The notes under the pieces are model-generated. The model was not told where the DNA came from. It ran no database searches and was given only the letters and a program-made list of their open reading frames with translations. DNA of 64,000 nucleotides from Paracoccaceae bacterium (GTDB lineage Bacteria > Pseudomonadota > Alphaproteobacteria > Rhodobacterales > Rhodobacteraceae). The first letter of the stretch is position 1. Every line of letters starts with the position of its first letter. The stretch is from assembly GCA_028284705.1 (NCBI GenBank), contig JANQRE010000007.1:97616-161615 (forward strand). The letters run 5' to 3'. Positions 1-8,864 of the stretch are shown piece by piece. A program made the translations under genes and the position numbers.

Positions 1-499
1 CGGTCTCTTCGTTCTTTCCGACCGAAACCCAGGCGGCGCCGTCGCGCTTTTCCTTGTTGCCGGGGATCGACTTCGCCTTGGTCGGCGGGATCCAGTATTC
101 ATCTGCGCCCGCATTGGCGACCTGGTTGGTTGTGTCGTCATAGCCGAAATAGACGGTCTGGGTCGCCGGTTTCGCGAATGTACTGACCTGTGGGCAGCAG
201 GTGGCCGCAGGGCTTGGCGGCACCGAGGGTTGCGACGGTTGGGTGGGTGGGCCGCTTGGGGCAGGGGCGGGCGAGTTCCCGCTTGGCGGTGGTGTCGGGG
301 ATTGTCCGCTTGGTGGAGGAGAGGGTTGTGTCGGCGGTGTCTGTTGCACCGATGGTGGCGGGGTGGATTGATTTGGGCTCGGTGTTGTGGACTGGTTTGG
401 CGGTGTCGACTGATTGGGTGGTGTTGATTGGTTCGGGCTTGAGCTTGACTCCCGGGAGACAGGTTCAGGCATCGGGCGGTTGGGGGATCGGCGCATCAT
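1..499 (-). CDS. Partial Pro-rich protein, putative T6SS cargo (N-terminus only)
   Basis: This gene runs off the left edge, so only about 166 N-terminal residues are visible. It opens with Met-Met-Arg-Arg; an alternative Met lies at 472. About 85 residues then follow that are dominated by Pro, Ser, Thr, Gln and Asn, with repeats such as NQSTPPNQSTPP, and look like a flexible linker. A folded region starts near VYFGYDDTTNQVANAG and continues past the edge. Its start lies 8 nt beyond the stop of the DUF4123 gene, implying co-transcription and translational coupling. DUF4123 proteins are known chaperones that load the adjacent effector onto type VI secretion VgrG or PAAR proteins, so an effector or carrier role is inferred. 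The cargo domain itself is not recognised. Confidence 0.6.
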   Translation of the reverse strand, partial: MMRRSPNRPMPEPVSRESSSSPNQSTPPNQSTPPNQSTTPSPNQSTPPPSVQQTPPTQPSPPPSGQSPTPPPSGNSPAPAPSGPPTQPSQPSVPPSPAATCCPQVSTFAKPATQTVYFGYDDTTNQVANAGADEYWIPPTKAKSIPGNKEKRDGAAWVSVGKNEET

Positions 500-506
500 G
501 GCAACA

Positions 507-1565
507 TCACACTCTTTCAGCTTCAACAACATCCAGCTCGGCAATCCGAGCACAGATTAAATCATATTTCTGATCTTCATCGACTTTCGCGTGGCAAATA
601 TCCCTAAGGCGTCCGGTTTCGTCTTCGTCTTCAAACGGGAAGCCGAGAAACAGGTCCTGAATGGTCAATTCCCGCAGGATGGGTAGTGCCAGAAGACCGT
701 AGCCTTGCAAACGCAGCAGGCTGTCGAGGATCGCCGTAAGGCTCTGTTCCTCCGCGCTGTCATCGATCAGATCAGGATGGGTTTCGGCGATCTCCTCCCT
801 GAGTTGTCGTGCGAAGGGGCGCAGGACAGCGCGGCGCAGCGCCTGATATTCCGCCTGACTCAGGTGGCTCGTCGCCGGGTCCGCAAGAACGTCCGCAAGG
901 AGCGCCTTATCCGGCACGACACGTGTCCAGAGATCGCCCACGCTGTCGCGGGCCAGGATCGCCTCGATCCAATCCGTGTCCGTGACGCTAAAGAACAGGC
1001 GGCACCGGTCGCTCGCATTCGAAAGAGCGGTGAAATAATCGGCGGCGATACCGGATTCCCAATAGCGCAGGAACCAGGTCTTGCCGGTCCGGTCCTTCTG
1101 CATCACGAGGCTTGCCAAATGTCCTGCCAACGTCGGGTGATCGGCGCTTGAGCGCAAGAGTATCCCGGCATCGGCGTCCCAAAGCGCCCAAGGTGTGGGC
1201 TCATCGCCGATCTTCGTGAAGAATGCGCGCAGAAGCGCTGCATCTTCCGTCAGTTCCACCAACCAGGGGCCGATCTCGGCCAACTCATCATCCTGCATGC
1301 CGCTGAGAAGGGCGGTGTGCGGCAAGCCACTTGTCGCAAGGATTTCAGGGAGTTGCGGGATTTTCGTGCCGTCCAGAACTGCCGACAAGCGGCTCTCTGC
1401 CTTTCCGATCTCCAAGGGTTCCCGCATGGCCTCAGGGAACGTCAGCACCGGATCGGCACCCAGTTGTGCGTCGAGCGGTTCAATACCTTTGAGCGTCTGG
1501 ACCTGCAGCCCTGGCGCGTTTGCAGCCTCCAGCGCGGAACCAGGCAGTATCTCGGTCTTTTCCAT
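507..1565 (-). CDS. DUF4123 domain protein (T6SS effector chaperone-like)
   Basis: A protein of 352 residues, counted from the internal Met of MEKTEILPG; a longer frame begins at 1631 but its first 22 residues look untranslated. Residues about 60-180 fit DUF4123: a start like AVLDGTKIPQLPE, then APWL-type WLVELTED, PWALWDADAGILLRS, and a WFLRYWE motif. The C-terminal third is helical and ends in a charged segment. DUF4123 proteins (Tap/TEC) act in the cytoplasm as adaptors that load a specific effector onto the type VI secretion spike. The downstream partial gene would be that cargo. No other T6SS component is visible in the window, so the machinery must be elsewhere or the pair is orphaned. 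Confidence 0.75.
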   Translation of the reverse strand: MEKTEILPGSALEAANAPGLQVQTLKGIEPLDAQLGADPVLTFPEAMREPLEIGKAESRLSAVLDGTKIPQLPEILATSGLPHTALLSGMQDDELAEIGPWLVELTEDAALLRAFFTKIGDEPTPWALWDADAGILLRSSADHPTLAGHLASLVMQKDRTGKTWFLRYWESGIAADYFTALSNASDRCRLFFSVTDTDWIEAILARDSVGDLWTRVVPDKALLADVLADPATSHLSQAEYQALRRAVLRPFARQLREEIAETHPDLIDDSAEEQSLTAILDSLLRLQGYGLLALPILRELTIQDLFLGFPFEDEDETGRLRDICHAKVDEDQKYDLICARIAELDVVEAERV

Positions 1566-1720
1566 CAATCGGCACTCGGAAACGAGGTATATTAATCCGC
1601 ACGCCACTGTAGCACGGATTAACCAACACACAAATTACGGGCCTCGATTGCGTCAATGGGAAGGCTTGCGAGCGCCTTCCGCCTCGGATATGGCAAATCT
1701 TCAGGGGAGACGCGACACTT

Positions 1721-3508
1721 ATGGCAGACCAAAACCCGGACACAGCGGAGCGCGAAAAATCAAAGCGGATCAGTGCTTTGACCGCCCTCTGGCCGTTTAT
1801 GCGGCCCTATCGCGGTCTCCTTGCTCTGGCCGTGATTGCGCTCACCTTGACCGCGGCGGTATCGCTTGTCCTGCCCATGGCGGTGCGGCGGGTCGTGGAT
1901 GGCTTCAACTCCGAAGAGGCGGGGCTGCTGGATCAGTATTTCGGGGCAGCGCTCGGCATCGCAGCACTCCTCGCGATCGGGACGGGTTTACGCTACTACC
2001 TTGTGACCCGGCTTGGGGAGCGCGTGGTGGCAGACATCCGCAAAGCGGTGTTTGACAAAACCATCGGTATGAGCCCGGCTTTTTTCGAAAAAATCCAGAC
2101 AGGTGAGGTGCTTAGCCGGATCACAACCGACACGACCTTGATCCTGTCGGTAATCAGTTCTTCGGTCTCCATCGCGCTGCGCAACCTGCTGATCCTGATG
2201 GGTGGCATGGCGATGATGCTTTTGACCTCGCCGAAACTCACCTCTCTTGTGCTGCTGATCGTACCGGTGGTCATTGTGCCGATCATCGTGCTCGGGCGCC
2301 GGTTGCGCGTCCTGAGCCGTGAAAATCAGGACCATATCGCAGCGAGTTCCGGCAATGCCTCCGAAGCGCTTTTGTCGGTGCAAACCGTGCAGGCCTTCAC
2401 CCATGAAGGTCCAAGTCGGCGTCTATTCGGTGACTTCACCGAGAAATCCTTTGATGCTGCGCGCAGACGGATCGGTACGCGGTCCGTCATGACCGTGATC
2501 GTCATTTTCTTGGTTTTCAGTGGCATTGTTGGCGTGCTCTGGGTCGGGGCGCGCGACGTGCGGGCTGACGTGATGACACCCGGCGAACTGGTGCAATTCG
2601 TAATCTACGCGATCCTTGTGGCCGGCGGTGTGGCGGCGCTTTCCGAGATTTGGGGCGAGTTGCAACGCGCGGCTGGTGCGACGGAGCGTCTTGTGGAATT
2701 GCTCACCGCCGAGGAGATGGTCACCGATCCGGCCAACCCAAGCCCGATTGGTCGGTTGAGTGGTGCGGTGTCCTTTGAGAATGTCACCTTCCATTATCCC
2801 GCAAGGCCCAGCATCGCGGCCTTGGATGGGGTCAGTTTCGACGTGAACCCCGGCGAAACGGTGGCTTTGGTTGGCCCGTCCGGCGCAGGCAAAACGACCA
2901 TCATCCAACTGCTTCTGCGCTTCTATGACCCCGATGCGGGCACGATAAAAGTGGATGACACGGCTCTGACCAACCTCGCTCGCGCCGACTTCCGCAAATC
3001 CATCGCGCTTGTCCCGCAAGACCCGGTGATCTTCGCAACCTCCGCGCGTGAGAACATCCGCTTCGGTCGCCCCGAGGCCACGGATGCAGAAGTGGAAGCC
3101 GCCGCTAAGGCCGCAGCAGCCCATGATTTCCTGACCGCTCTGCCGGATGGCTATGAGAGCTATGTCGGTGAGCGTGGCATCATGCTCTCGGGCGGCCAGA
3201 AGCAACGCATCGCCATCGCACGCGCCATCCTGCGCGACGCGCCGATCCTGCTGCTCGATGAGGCCACTTCAGCGCTCGATGCCGAAAGCGAAGCCGCCGT
3301 GCAAAGCGCCGTTGAGGCGCTCAGCAAGGATCGCACGACGCTTGTCGTGGCGCATCGTCTTGCGACCGTAAAGAAAGCTGACCGGATCATCGTCTTTGAA
3401 GAAGGACGGATCGTGGCCACGGGCACCCATGACGCGCTGGTCGCGGAAGGCGGCCTCTATGAGCGCCTTGCACGGCTGCAATTCGCCACCGGGCTCGCGG
3501 CAGAGTAG
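1721..3508 (+). CDS. ABC exporter, fused membrane and ATPase domains (MsbA-like)
   Basis: A 595-residue half-transporter with an N-terminal exporter membrane domain (about residues 25-320, several hydrophobic helices) followed by an ATPase domain. Walker A GPSGAGKTT lies near residue 384, the signature LSGGQKQR near 489, Walker B ILLLDEATSALD near 508 and the switch His in VAHRLATVKKADR. The layout is that of homodimeric inner-membrane lipid, drug or peptide exporters of the MsbA/BmrA type; the substrate cannot be told from sequence. A ribosome site (AGGGGAGA) lies about 10 nt upstream of the ATG. It is transcribed alone, divergently from the DUF4123 pair. Confidence 0.9.
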   Translation: MADQNPDTAEREKSKRISALTALWPFMRPYRGLLALAVIALTLTAAVSLVLPMAVRRVVDGFNSEEAGLLDQYFGAALGIAALLAIGTGLRYYLVTRLGERVVADIRKAVFDKTIGMSPAFFEKIQTGEVLSRITTDTTLILSVISSSVSIALRNLLILMGGMAMMLLTSPKLTSLVLLIVPVVIVPIIVLGRRLRVLSRENQDHIAASSGNASEALLSVQTVQAFTHEGPSRRLFGDFTEKSFDAARRRIGTRSVMTVIVIFLVFSGIVGVLWVGARDVRADVMTPGELVQFVIYAILVAGGVAALSEIWGELQRAAGATERLVELLTAEEMVTDPANPSPIGRLSGAVSFENVTFHYPARPSIAALDGVSFDVNPGETVALVGPSGAGKTTIIQLLLRFYDPDAGTIKVDDTALTNLARADFRKSIALVPQDPVIFATSARENIRFGRPEATDAEVEAAAKAAAAHDFLTALPDGYESYVGERGIMLSGGQKQRIAIARAILRDAPILLLDEATSALDAESEAAVQSAVEALSKDRTTLVVAHRLATVKKADRIIVFEEGRIVATGTHDALVAEGGLYERLARLQFATGLAAE

Positions 3509-3595
3509 GGGAACTGTCCCGCTCTTTCCCCGTTGCAATCGAGACGCGTTCCGTTCCATCCTCCGCGCAACAAAAGCAAGTCATGGGAGAGGATC

Positions 3596-4021
3596 ATGGG
3601 ACTTTGGAATTTCGTAAAATCTGCGGGTAAATCGCTGTTTGGCTCGGCTGAGGCCGCGCAACCCGACGCGGAAACGCTGCAAAAGGAAATCGCCGATCTT
3701 GGCCTTGATGCGTCGGGTCTCGATATCTCGGTTGAGGGCGACAAAGTGAAGGTCGCAGGCAGCGCGGTGTCCCAGGAGGTCAAGGAGAAGGTCATCCTTG
3801 CGGTCGGCAATGTCGAAGGCGTCGCGGCGGTGGAGGACGATGCCGGGGGTGGCGATCCGGTGTTCCACACGGTTGAGAAGGGCGACACGCTCTGGGCGAT
3901 TGCTGAAGCGACCATGGGCAACGGGTCAAAATATCAGGAGATTTTCGAGGCGAACAAGCCGATGCTGACCCATCCTGACAAAATCTATCCCGGTCAGGTT
4001 CTGCGCATCCCGCAAGCCTGA
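3596..4021 (+). CDS. BON and LysM domain protein (Kbp/YgaU-like)
   Basis: A protein of 141 residues, similar in length to E. coli Kbp (YgaU). The start chosen is ATG 3596, preceded by GGGAGAGG; an earlier in-frame start at 3533 lacks a ribosome site. Residues about 25-85 form a BON domain (VKVAGSAVSQEVKEKVILAVGNVEGVAAV). Residues about 92-140 form a LysM domain (HTVEKGDTLWAIAEATMGNG, ending YPGQVLRIPQ). E. coli Kbp is a cytoplasmic potassium-binding protein, and no signal peptide is seen here either. It is a single gene closed by a strong terminator, and a general stress role is inferred only from the family. Confidence 0.85.
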   Translation: MGLWNFVKSAGKSLFGSAEAAQPDAETLQKEIADLGLDASGLDISVEGDKVKVAGSAVSQEVKEKVILAVGNVEGVAAVEDDAGGGDPVFHTVEKGDTLWAIAEATMGNGSKYQEIFEANKPMLTHPDKIYPGQVLRIPQA

Positions 4022-4041
4022 TTTTGGCAGAAGAAATCGGA

Positions 4042-4067
4042 AAGGGCGCTCGACAGGCGCCCTTTTT
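4042..4067 (+). terminator. Rho-independent terminator after the BON-LysM gene
   Basis: An inverted repeat AAGGGCGC / GCGCCCTT with the loop TCGACAG is followed directly by a T run. It lies 20 nt after the stop codon of the BON-LysM gene and isolates it from the acyl-CoA synthetase gene. Confidence 0.85.
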
Positions 4068-4164
4068 CATGAGTTTCGCTGCGTCAGACTTGCCAGCGCG
4101 GCGATTACTCACCATGTTTTTCGGCACGGAATAAAGGGCGAAAAGCCTTCAGGGAGGAATATCG

Positions 4165-6066
4165 ATGAGTTTTTCGGGGCTTGCGGATCGCGACGCAATT
4201 GAGGCGGAAGCAAAATGGGAGGACCGCGATCTTCCCGGTACCATCCATTCGATGCTGGAGGATGTGAAGAACCGGTTTCCCAGTAGACCCGCTTTCTCAT
4301 ACCAACTGACCTCCGGGCCGAATGATGCCAAGGAGACGCTCAACTGGCAGGAGATTTACGACAGCGCCTGCCAATCGGCGAACCTCTTTCGGGACCTCGG
4401 CGTGGGCGAAAGCGATGTGGTCGCTTATGTGCTGCCGAACGCCTCTGAGACCATTCACACACTGATGGGCGGCATGATCGCGGGCATTGTGAACCCGATC
4501 AATCCGCTGCTTGAGCCGGAGCAGATCTCGGCGATCCTGCGGGAGACGAATGCGAAAGTCGTGGTGACGCTGCGCCCGTTCCCGAAAACCGATCTGGCTC
4601 AGAAAGTGGCCGAGGCGGTGAAGGATGCGCCCAACGTCACCCATATTCTTGAAGTCGACTTGCTGCGGTATCTGACGGGTCTGAAGAAGTTCATCGTCCC
4701 ACTGATCCGCCCGAAGGTTGGCATCACGCACCACGCAACAGTGCTGAATTTCAACGCCGAGATGGAAAAGCGCTCGAAGACGCTGCAATTCGAGGACAGC
4801 AAAGGCGATCGCGTTGCCGCGTATTTCCACACTGGCGGAACGACCGGCATGCCGAAGGTCGCTCAGCACAAATATTCTGGTATGGTTTATAACGGCTGGC
4901 TCGGCCACAAACTGCTCTTCACCGAAGAAGATGTCATCATGTGCCCGCTGCCGCTGTTCCATGTCTTCGCCGTTCATGTGATCTGGATGGCGATGGTTCG
5001 CTCCGGTGCTCACGTGGTCTTCCCAACCCCGCAAGGCTATCGCGGCGATGGCGTGTTCGACAATTTCTGGAAGCTGATCGAACGCTACAAGGTGACCTTC
5101 ATGATCACTGTACCGACCGCGATCTCCGCGCTGATGCAGCGTCCGGTTGATGCAGATATCTCGTCGCTGAAACAGGCGTTCTCTGGTTCCTCGCCGCTTC
5201 CGGTCGAGCTCTACAAACGGTTCGAGAAAGCCTGCGATGTGAACATCACCGAAGGCTACGGCCTGACCGAAGCCACCTGCCTTGTCTCGATCAACCCGCC
5301 CGATGGCGAGAAGAAGATCGGCTCTATCGGTATTCCGTTCCCCTATTGCGAGGTGACTATCCGCGCGGTTGTGGATGGGAAAGAATGTGGCACCGACGAG
5401 ATTGGCGAGATTTGCGTCTCCAACCCAGGCGTATTCGCCGGTAGCACTTATACCGAAGCCGACAAAAACGCCGATCTCTACTATCCCGCCGAGGGGTCAA
5501 ACGAGCCGAAATACTTGCGCACAGGCGATCTGGGGCGCCTGGATGCGGACGGTTACCTCTGGATCACCGGTCGCGCGAAAGACCTGATTATTCGCGGCGG
5601 CCACAATATCGATCCCGCGGAAATTGAAGAAGCTTTGGCCGGACACCCGGACGTGGCCTTCGCCGGCGCGATTGGCCAGCCTGACGCGCATTCGGGTGAA
5701 ATCCCTTGCGTTTATGTGGAGCTTGTGGATGGTGCCACCACCACAACCGACGAGTTGATGGCCTATTGCAAAGAACACGTGCATGAACGTGCCGCACATC
5801 CGAAATATATCGAGCTGATGGATGAACTGCCCAAAACCGCGGTCGGGAAAATCTTCAAACCCGATCTGCGCAAATCGGCGATTACGCGGATTTATAATGC
5901 AGCGCTCTCTGATGCCGGGCAGGATGCGCGTGTGGTGTCGGTCGTCGAAGACAAGAAACGTGGGTTGGTGGCCCATGTGGTCCTGAACAACTCCTCGGAG
6001 GAGGATGTCGGCAAAACCCTTGGCGATTTTACCCGACCCTGGGAGCCGGTGAAACACGCCGCTTAA
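4165..6066 (+). CDS. Acyl-CoA synthetase (AMP-forming, FadD-like)
   Basis: A 633-residue adenylate-forming enzyme. The P-loop motif YFHTGGTTGMPK sits near residue 220, the A5 motif EGYGLTEATC near 362, the A8 hinge GRAKDLIIRGGHNIDP near 468, and the catalytic-lysine motif PKTAVGKIFKPDLR near 560. The enzyme activates a carboxylic acid with ATP and transfers it to coenzyme A in the cytoplasm. Substrate chain length cannot be read from the sequence; fatty or aromatic acids are both possible. A ribosome site, GGGAGG, lies 9 nt before the ATG. About 60 residues beyond the A10 lysine form an extra C-terminal tail. It is monocistronic, ending at a terminator shared with the convergent kinase gene. 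Confidence 0.88.
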   Translation: MSFSGLADRDAIEAEAKWEDRDLPGTIHSMLEDVKNRFPSRPAFSYQLTSGPNDAKETLNWQEIYDSACQSANLFRDLGVGESDVVAYVLPNASETIHTLMGGMIAGIVNPINPLLEPEQISAILRETNAKVVVTLRPFPKTDLAQKVAEAVKDAPNVTHILEVDLLRYLTGLKKFIVPLIRPKVGITHHATVLNFNAEMEKRSKTLQFEDSKGDRVAAYFHTGGTTGMPKVAQHKYSGMVYNGWLGHKLLFTEEDVIMCPLPLFHVFAVHVIWMAMVRSGAHVVFPTPQGYRGDGVFDNFWKLIERYKVTFMITVPTAISALMQRPVDADISSLKQAFSGSSPLPVELYKRFEKACDVNITEGYGLTEATCLVSINPPDGEKKIGSIGIPFPYCEVTIRAVVDGKECGTDEIGEICVSNPGVFAGSTYTEADKNADLYYPAEGSNEPKYLRTGDLGRLDADGYLWITGRAKDLIIRGGHNIDPAEIEEALAGHPDVAFAGAIGQPDAHSGEIPCVYVELVDGATTTTDELMAYCKEHVHERAAHPKYIELMDELPKTAVGKIFKPDLRKSAITRIYNAALSDAGQDARVVSVVEDKKRGLVAHVVLNNSSEEDVGKTLGDFTRPWEPVKHAA

Positions 6067-6068
6067 AG

Positions 6069-6092
6069 AAGGGCCCTGCGGGGCCCTTTTTC
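6069..6092. terminator. Bidirectional terminator between convergent genes
   Basis: The palindrome AAGGGCCC / GGGCCCTT with a GC-rich loop is flanked by a T run on the plus strand and an A/T-rich stretch on the other side. It lies between the acyl-CoA synthetase stop and the convergent histidine kinase stop, so it probably ends both transcripts. Confidence 0.8.
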
Positions 6093-7650
6093 ATGCGGCA
6101 CCGAACGTAATCCGAACGGTTGCACCCCCGTTGTCGTTGTTTTCGATAGTGATCTTGCCATCGAACTGATCGACGATCTCTGCACAGATCGCGAGGCCGA
6201 GGCCCGTGCCCCCTTGTTCGCGTTTGGTGGTGAAGAAAGGCTTGGCGGCCTGTCTTGCGTTGGCGTCCGTCAGGCCGCTGCCATTGTCCGTCACCGAAAG
6301 AACTCGTGCGTCTGGCGCGTAATCCAGAGTGACCTCGGTCGCGTCATGCTCTTGTGCATTCTCAAAAAGGTGGCGCAGACAAATCTCCAGCGCGTCCTGG
6401 CTGATCGGAAGCGGTGTATCCTGGCCAATTGCCGTGAGCTTGAGAGCTGGAAAATCCGGCGCGAGCGCCGAGACCGCTTTGCTCAGGGTCGCTGGATTGC
6501 CATCGAACGCCACGCGCCCACGCGCCATCTCCCGCATGCGCAGCAGGAGTTGATCCATCCGCGCGGCATCGGTTTTGATTGCAGCAGCGAGCTTCTCTCG
6601 GCGCGCATCATCGACATTGTCGCCTTCCAGCAGTTCCGCAGCGCCCATGATCGAGGTCACTGGTGATTTCAGCTCATGGGTCGCGTGTTTGGTGTAGCTT
6701 TCCAAAGCTGCGGATTGCTTGCGCAGGGACGTGCCCATATCCATTATGCTCTGCCCAAGGCTCGCAATTTCCTTCACGCCGTAATTCTGTAGCTTCTCGC
6801 GCGTCGTGCCTTTCGCGATGTCCGCTGCTTGATCCGCGAGCCCGCTCAAGGGGCGGGTGAGGAACCGCCAAAGGAACAACCCGATCAGCACTGCCGAGAG
6901 GGTCACGGCGGCAAAGAGCCAGGCGAAGGTATTGCGCTGTTGGAAGAGGTATTTGTTGAGGTTCGAAGGCGTGCGCGACAGGTAAACTGCTCCGACAACC
7001 CGGTCCGACACAATGACCGGATGGGCGACGAAGACACGGAATTTCGTGTCTCGGCTGATCGAACGGATGGAGTGGTTTTGATACTCTTCGCTGCGCCAGC
7101 GCGCGGCGGAGGCGATCTCCCCAGACAAGGCGCGAGCGACCTCCTCCACATGGGACAGATTGCCGGCCTCCTTGCCTGTGCGCGCGATGATCTGGCCGGT
7201 GTGATCGAGCGCGTGGAACCCCACCAGCGTGGTCTTCTGCGCATCCTCAGCAATGCGCGCCAGCGGCCCTCGGATGGCCGCATGCGGTCCTGTGACAGGT
7301 GTTTGAGACGCAACCGGGTCCGCGCGCGGCGGCAGGATTGCGCCGCTACTGGCGACGAGGTTCGGATCAATCGGGTGAAAGTTCTTTAAGGTGCGCTCCC
7401 GGGCTGCGTCGCTGATCGGCGTGCCGATATCAGGATTGCGCTCAATCGCGGCAAAGGCGCGGGCATAGATGGCGCTGTAGATCGCCGCTTGGGAATGCAA
7501 ATTGGCCTCTGTCTCGCGAACGAACTGGTTGGAGGTCACCCGCGCACCCATGAGCGCCGCGATGGGCAGGAGGACCAGCACCCCGGCCACGACCGCGATC
7601 AGAAGTCCAAGGGAGGGCCGCCATTTCTTCGGGACTTTCACGAGGTGCAA
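6091..7650 (-). CDS. Sensor histidine kinase (CreC-like)
   Basis: A 519-residue membrane kinase. The first transmembrane helix is at about residues 15-37, then a periplasmic sensor region of about 195 residues, a second helix near 235-257 and a HAMP region. The dimerisation H-box YTKHATHELKSPVTS (phosphorylated His near residue 323) is followed by the N-box HLFENAQEHDATEV, G1 VTDNGSGL and G2 GGTGLGLAIC. The NATHELK-type H-box and the partner regulator resemble CreBC. The start ATG overlaps the end of the regulator gene by 13 nt, so the two are translationally coupled. The stimulus is unknown. Confidence 0.85.
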   Translation of the reverse strand: MHLVKVPKKWRPSLGLLIAVVAGVLVLLPIAALMGARVTSNQFVRETEANLHSQAAIYSAIYARAFAAIERNPDIGTPISDAARERTLKNFHPIDPNLVASSGAILPPRADPVASQTPVTGPHAAIRGPLARIAEDAQKTTLVGFHALDHTGQIIARTGKEAGNLSHVEEVARALSGEIASAARWRSEEYQNHSIRSISRDTKFRVFVAHPVIVSDRVVGAVYLSRTPSNLNKYLFQQRNTFAWLFAAVTLSAVLIGLFLWRFLTRPLSGLADQAADIAKGTTREKLQNYGVKEIASLGQSIMDMGTSLRKQSAALESYTKHATHELKSPVTSIMGAAELLEGDNVDDARREKLAAAIKTDAARMDQLLLRMREMARGRVAFDGNPATLSKAVSALAPDFPALKLTAIGQDTPLPISQDALEICLRHLFENAQEHDATEVTLDYAPDARVLSVTDNGSGLTDANARQAAKPFFTTKREQGGTGLGLAICAEIVDQFDGKITIENNDNGGATVRITFGAA

Positions 7651-8321
7651 TCGCCAATCCTGAGACCGACCCCGTGGATCGTCCGGATCAGGTCGCTAAA
7701 GCCAAGATCCTTCGCCTTCTTGCGCAGATTGCGCACATGGCTGTCCACGGTTCGATCCGACAGAGAGGGGTTGTAACCGTAGACACCCTCGATCAGCGCA
7801 TTGCGCGACAATACTCTGTCCGAGGCATCCGCAAGCAGACGCAACAAGGAGAACTCGACCGCCGTAAGTTCCAATGCCTGCCCGCCGAGGGAGGCTTCGT
7901 GGCTCAGCGGGTTCAGCACCAGCTCGCCATGCTCGACCGGTTTGCTTGCTTCGCGTCCTTGCGCCCGGGCGAGGATGGCCTTGATCCGCAGCACCAGCTC
8001 GCGCGGGCTAAAGGGCTTCGTCACATAATCATCGCCGCCGAGTTGAAACCCCAGCACCCGGTCGATCTCCTCGTCGCGCGCGGTCAGAAACAGCACCGGC
8101 ACGGCACTGAATTCCCGCAAGGCCTTGCAGGTCTCGAACCCGTCGAGTTCCGGCATGCCGATATCGAGCACTGCCAGATCGGATGGTCGCCGTCTCTGCT
8201 CGGTTAACGCAGCGCGCCCGTTTGAGGCTTCGCTCACCCGCATACCTGCATCCTCCAGCGCCATGCGCAGGACAGATCGGATCGAGGCGTCGTCATCCAC
8301 AACAAGGATCGAATGGGCCAT
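7638..8321 (-). CDS. OmpR/PhoB-type response regulator (CreB-like)
   Basis: A 227-residue protein starting at the Met of MAHSILVVDDD; six earlier codons in frame are less likely. The receiver domain (1-115) has the acidic pocket VVDDD, the phospho-acceptor Asp in LAVLDIGMPELDG near residue 54, the Thr of LFLTARD and the Lys of YVTKPFSPREL. The C-terminal winged helix (about 130-225) has ALELTAVEFSLLRLL and SDRTVDSHVRNLRKK. It is phosphorylated by the overlapping downstream kinase and binds DNA. CreB is the nearest type I recognise, but target genes cannot be inferred. Confidence 0.87.
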   Translation of the reverse strand: MAHSILVVDDDASIRSVLRMALEDAGMRVSEASNGRAALTEQRRRPSDLAVLDIGMPELDGFETCKALREFSAVPVLFLTARDEEIDRVLGFQLGGDDYVTKPFSPRELVLRIKAILARAQGREASKPVEHGELVLNPLSHEASLGGQALELTAVEFSLLRLLADASDRVLSRNALIEGVYGYNPSLSDRTVDSHVRNLRKKAKDLGFSDLIRTIHGVGLRIGDCTS

Positions 8322-8524
8322 TAGCTCGTCTCCCCGCATCCAGTGTTACGAATTTGGCCGCAGGGTGTCACGTGCTGCATATCGGTCCCTTCTGTCTGTC
8401 GTGCCCGAAATAGGTGCAAACTCGTGCAAAGGGTTGGGTGCATTTGTGCAGGAGTCGTGCAAATCCGCGAATTCTGCGGGTGTTTGCAGTCTGAAATGGG
8501 ATAGGTGCTCGGAGAGTTCGGCGG

Positions 8525-8599
8525 TGGTGCTGTGAGAGAGGATTGAACTCTCGACCTCACCCTTACCAAGGGTGTGCTCTACCACTGAGCTACCACAGC
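8525..8599 (-). tRNA. tRNA-Thr (GGU)
   Basis: Read on the minus strand, the acceptor stem GCTGTGG/TCACAGC closes a cloverleaf with D-arm GCTCAGTGGTAGAGC, anticodon stem CACCC/GGGTG around the loop TTGGTAA, and T-arm GAGAGTTCAATCCTCTC. The anticodon GGT gives threonine. The 3' CCA is encoded. Confidence 0.95.
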
Positions 8600-8691
8600 A
8601 TCGCCACCATCGTGCGCGGCTGGATACGATCAAATTCCCTATCTTGCAAGGGGTAACTGGACGCAAAAACGCAGGCGGGGTATGAGGGCAC

Positions 8692-8853
8692 ATGGTGGCG
8701 AAATCCTCGGGCAATGGGCGCAAGAAAGGCGGCGAAAAGCCGTCAACACGCGAAGATCGCTTGAAGGCGGCGTTGAAGGCGAATATGGGCCGCAGGAAGG
8801 CTCAGGCGCGTGCGCGAGCGGCGTCTACGAACGACAAAAACGACAACGCATAA
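8692..8853 (+). CDS. Small basic hypothetical protein upstream of murA
   Basis: A 53-residue reading frame, ATG to TAA, ending 11 nt before murA and read in the same direction. It is rich in Lys, Arg and Ala ([20 protein letters not shown], later [12 protein letters not shown]) with an Asn/Asp-rich end, so it is strongly basic and probably cytoplasmic. Third positions are GC-rich, as in its neighbours, which supports coding. I do not recognise the family. Nucleic-acid binding is a guess from charge only. Its position suggests it leads the murA transcript. Confidence 0.6.
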   Translation: MVAKSSGNGRKKGGEKPSTREDRLKAALKANMGRRKAQARARAASTNDKNDNA

Positions 8854-8864
8854 GGCGGACAGGC

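Noticed and set aside
190..573. A plus-strand frame of 127 codons
   Set aside because: It is the antisense of the Pro-rich segment of the minus-strand gene, whose low-complexity codons keep the opposite frame open.
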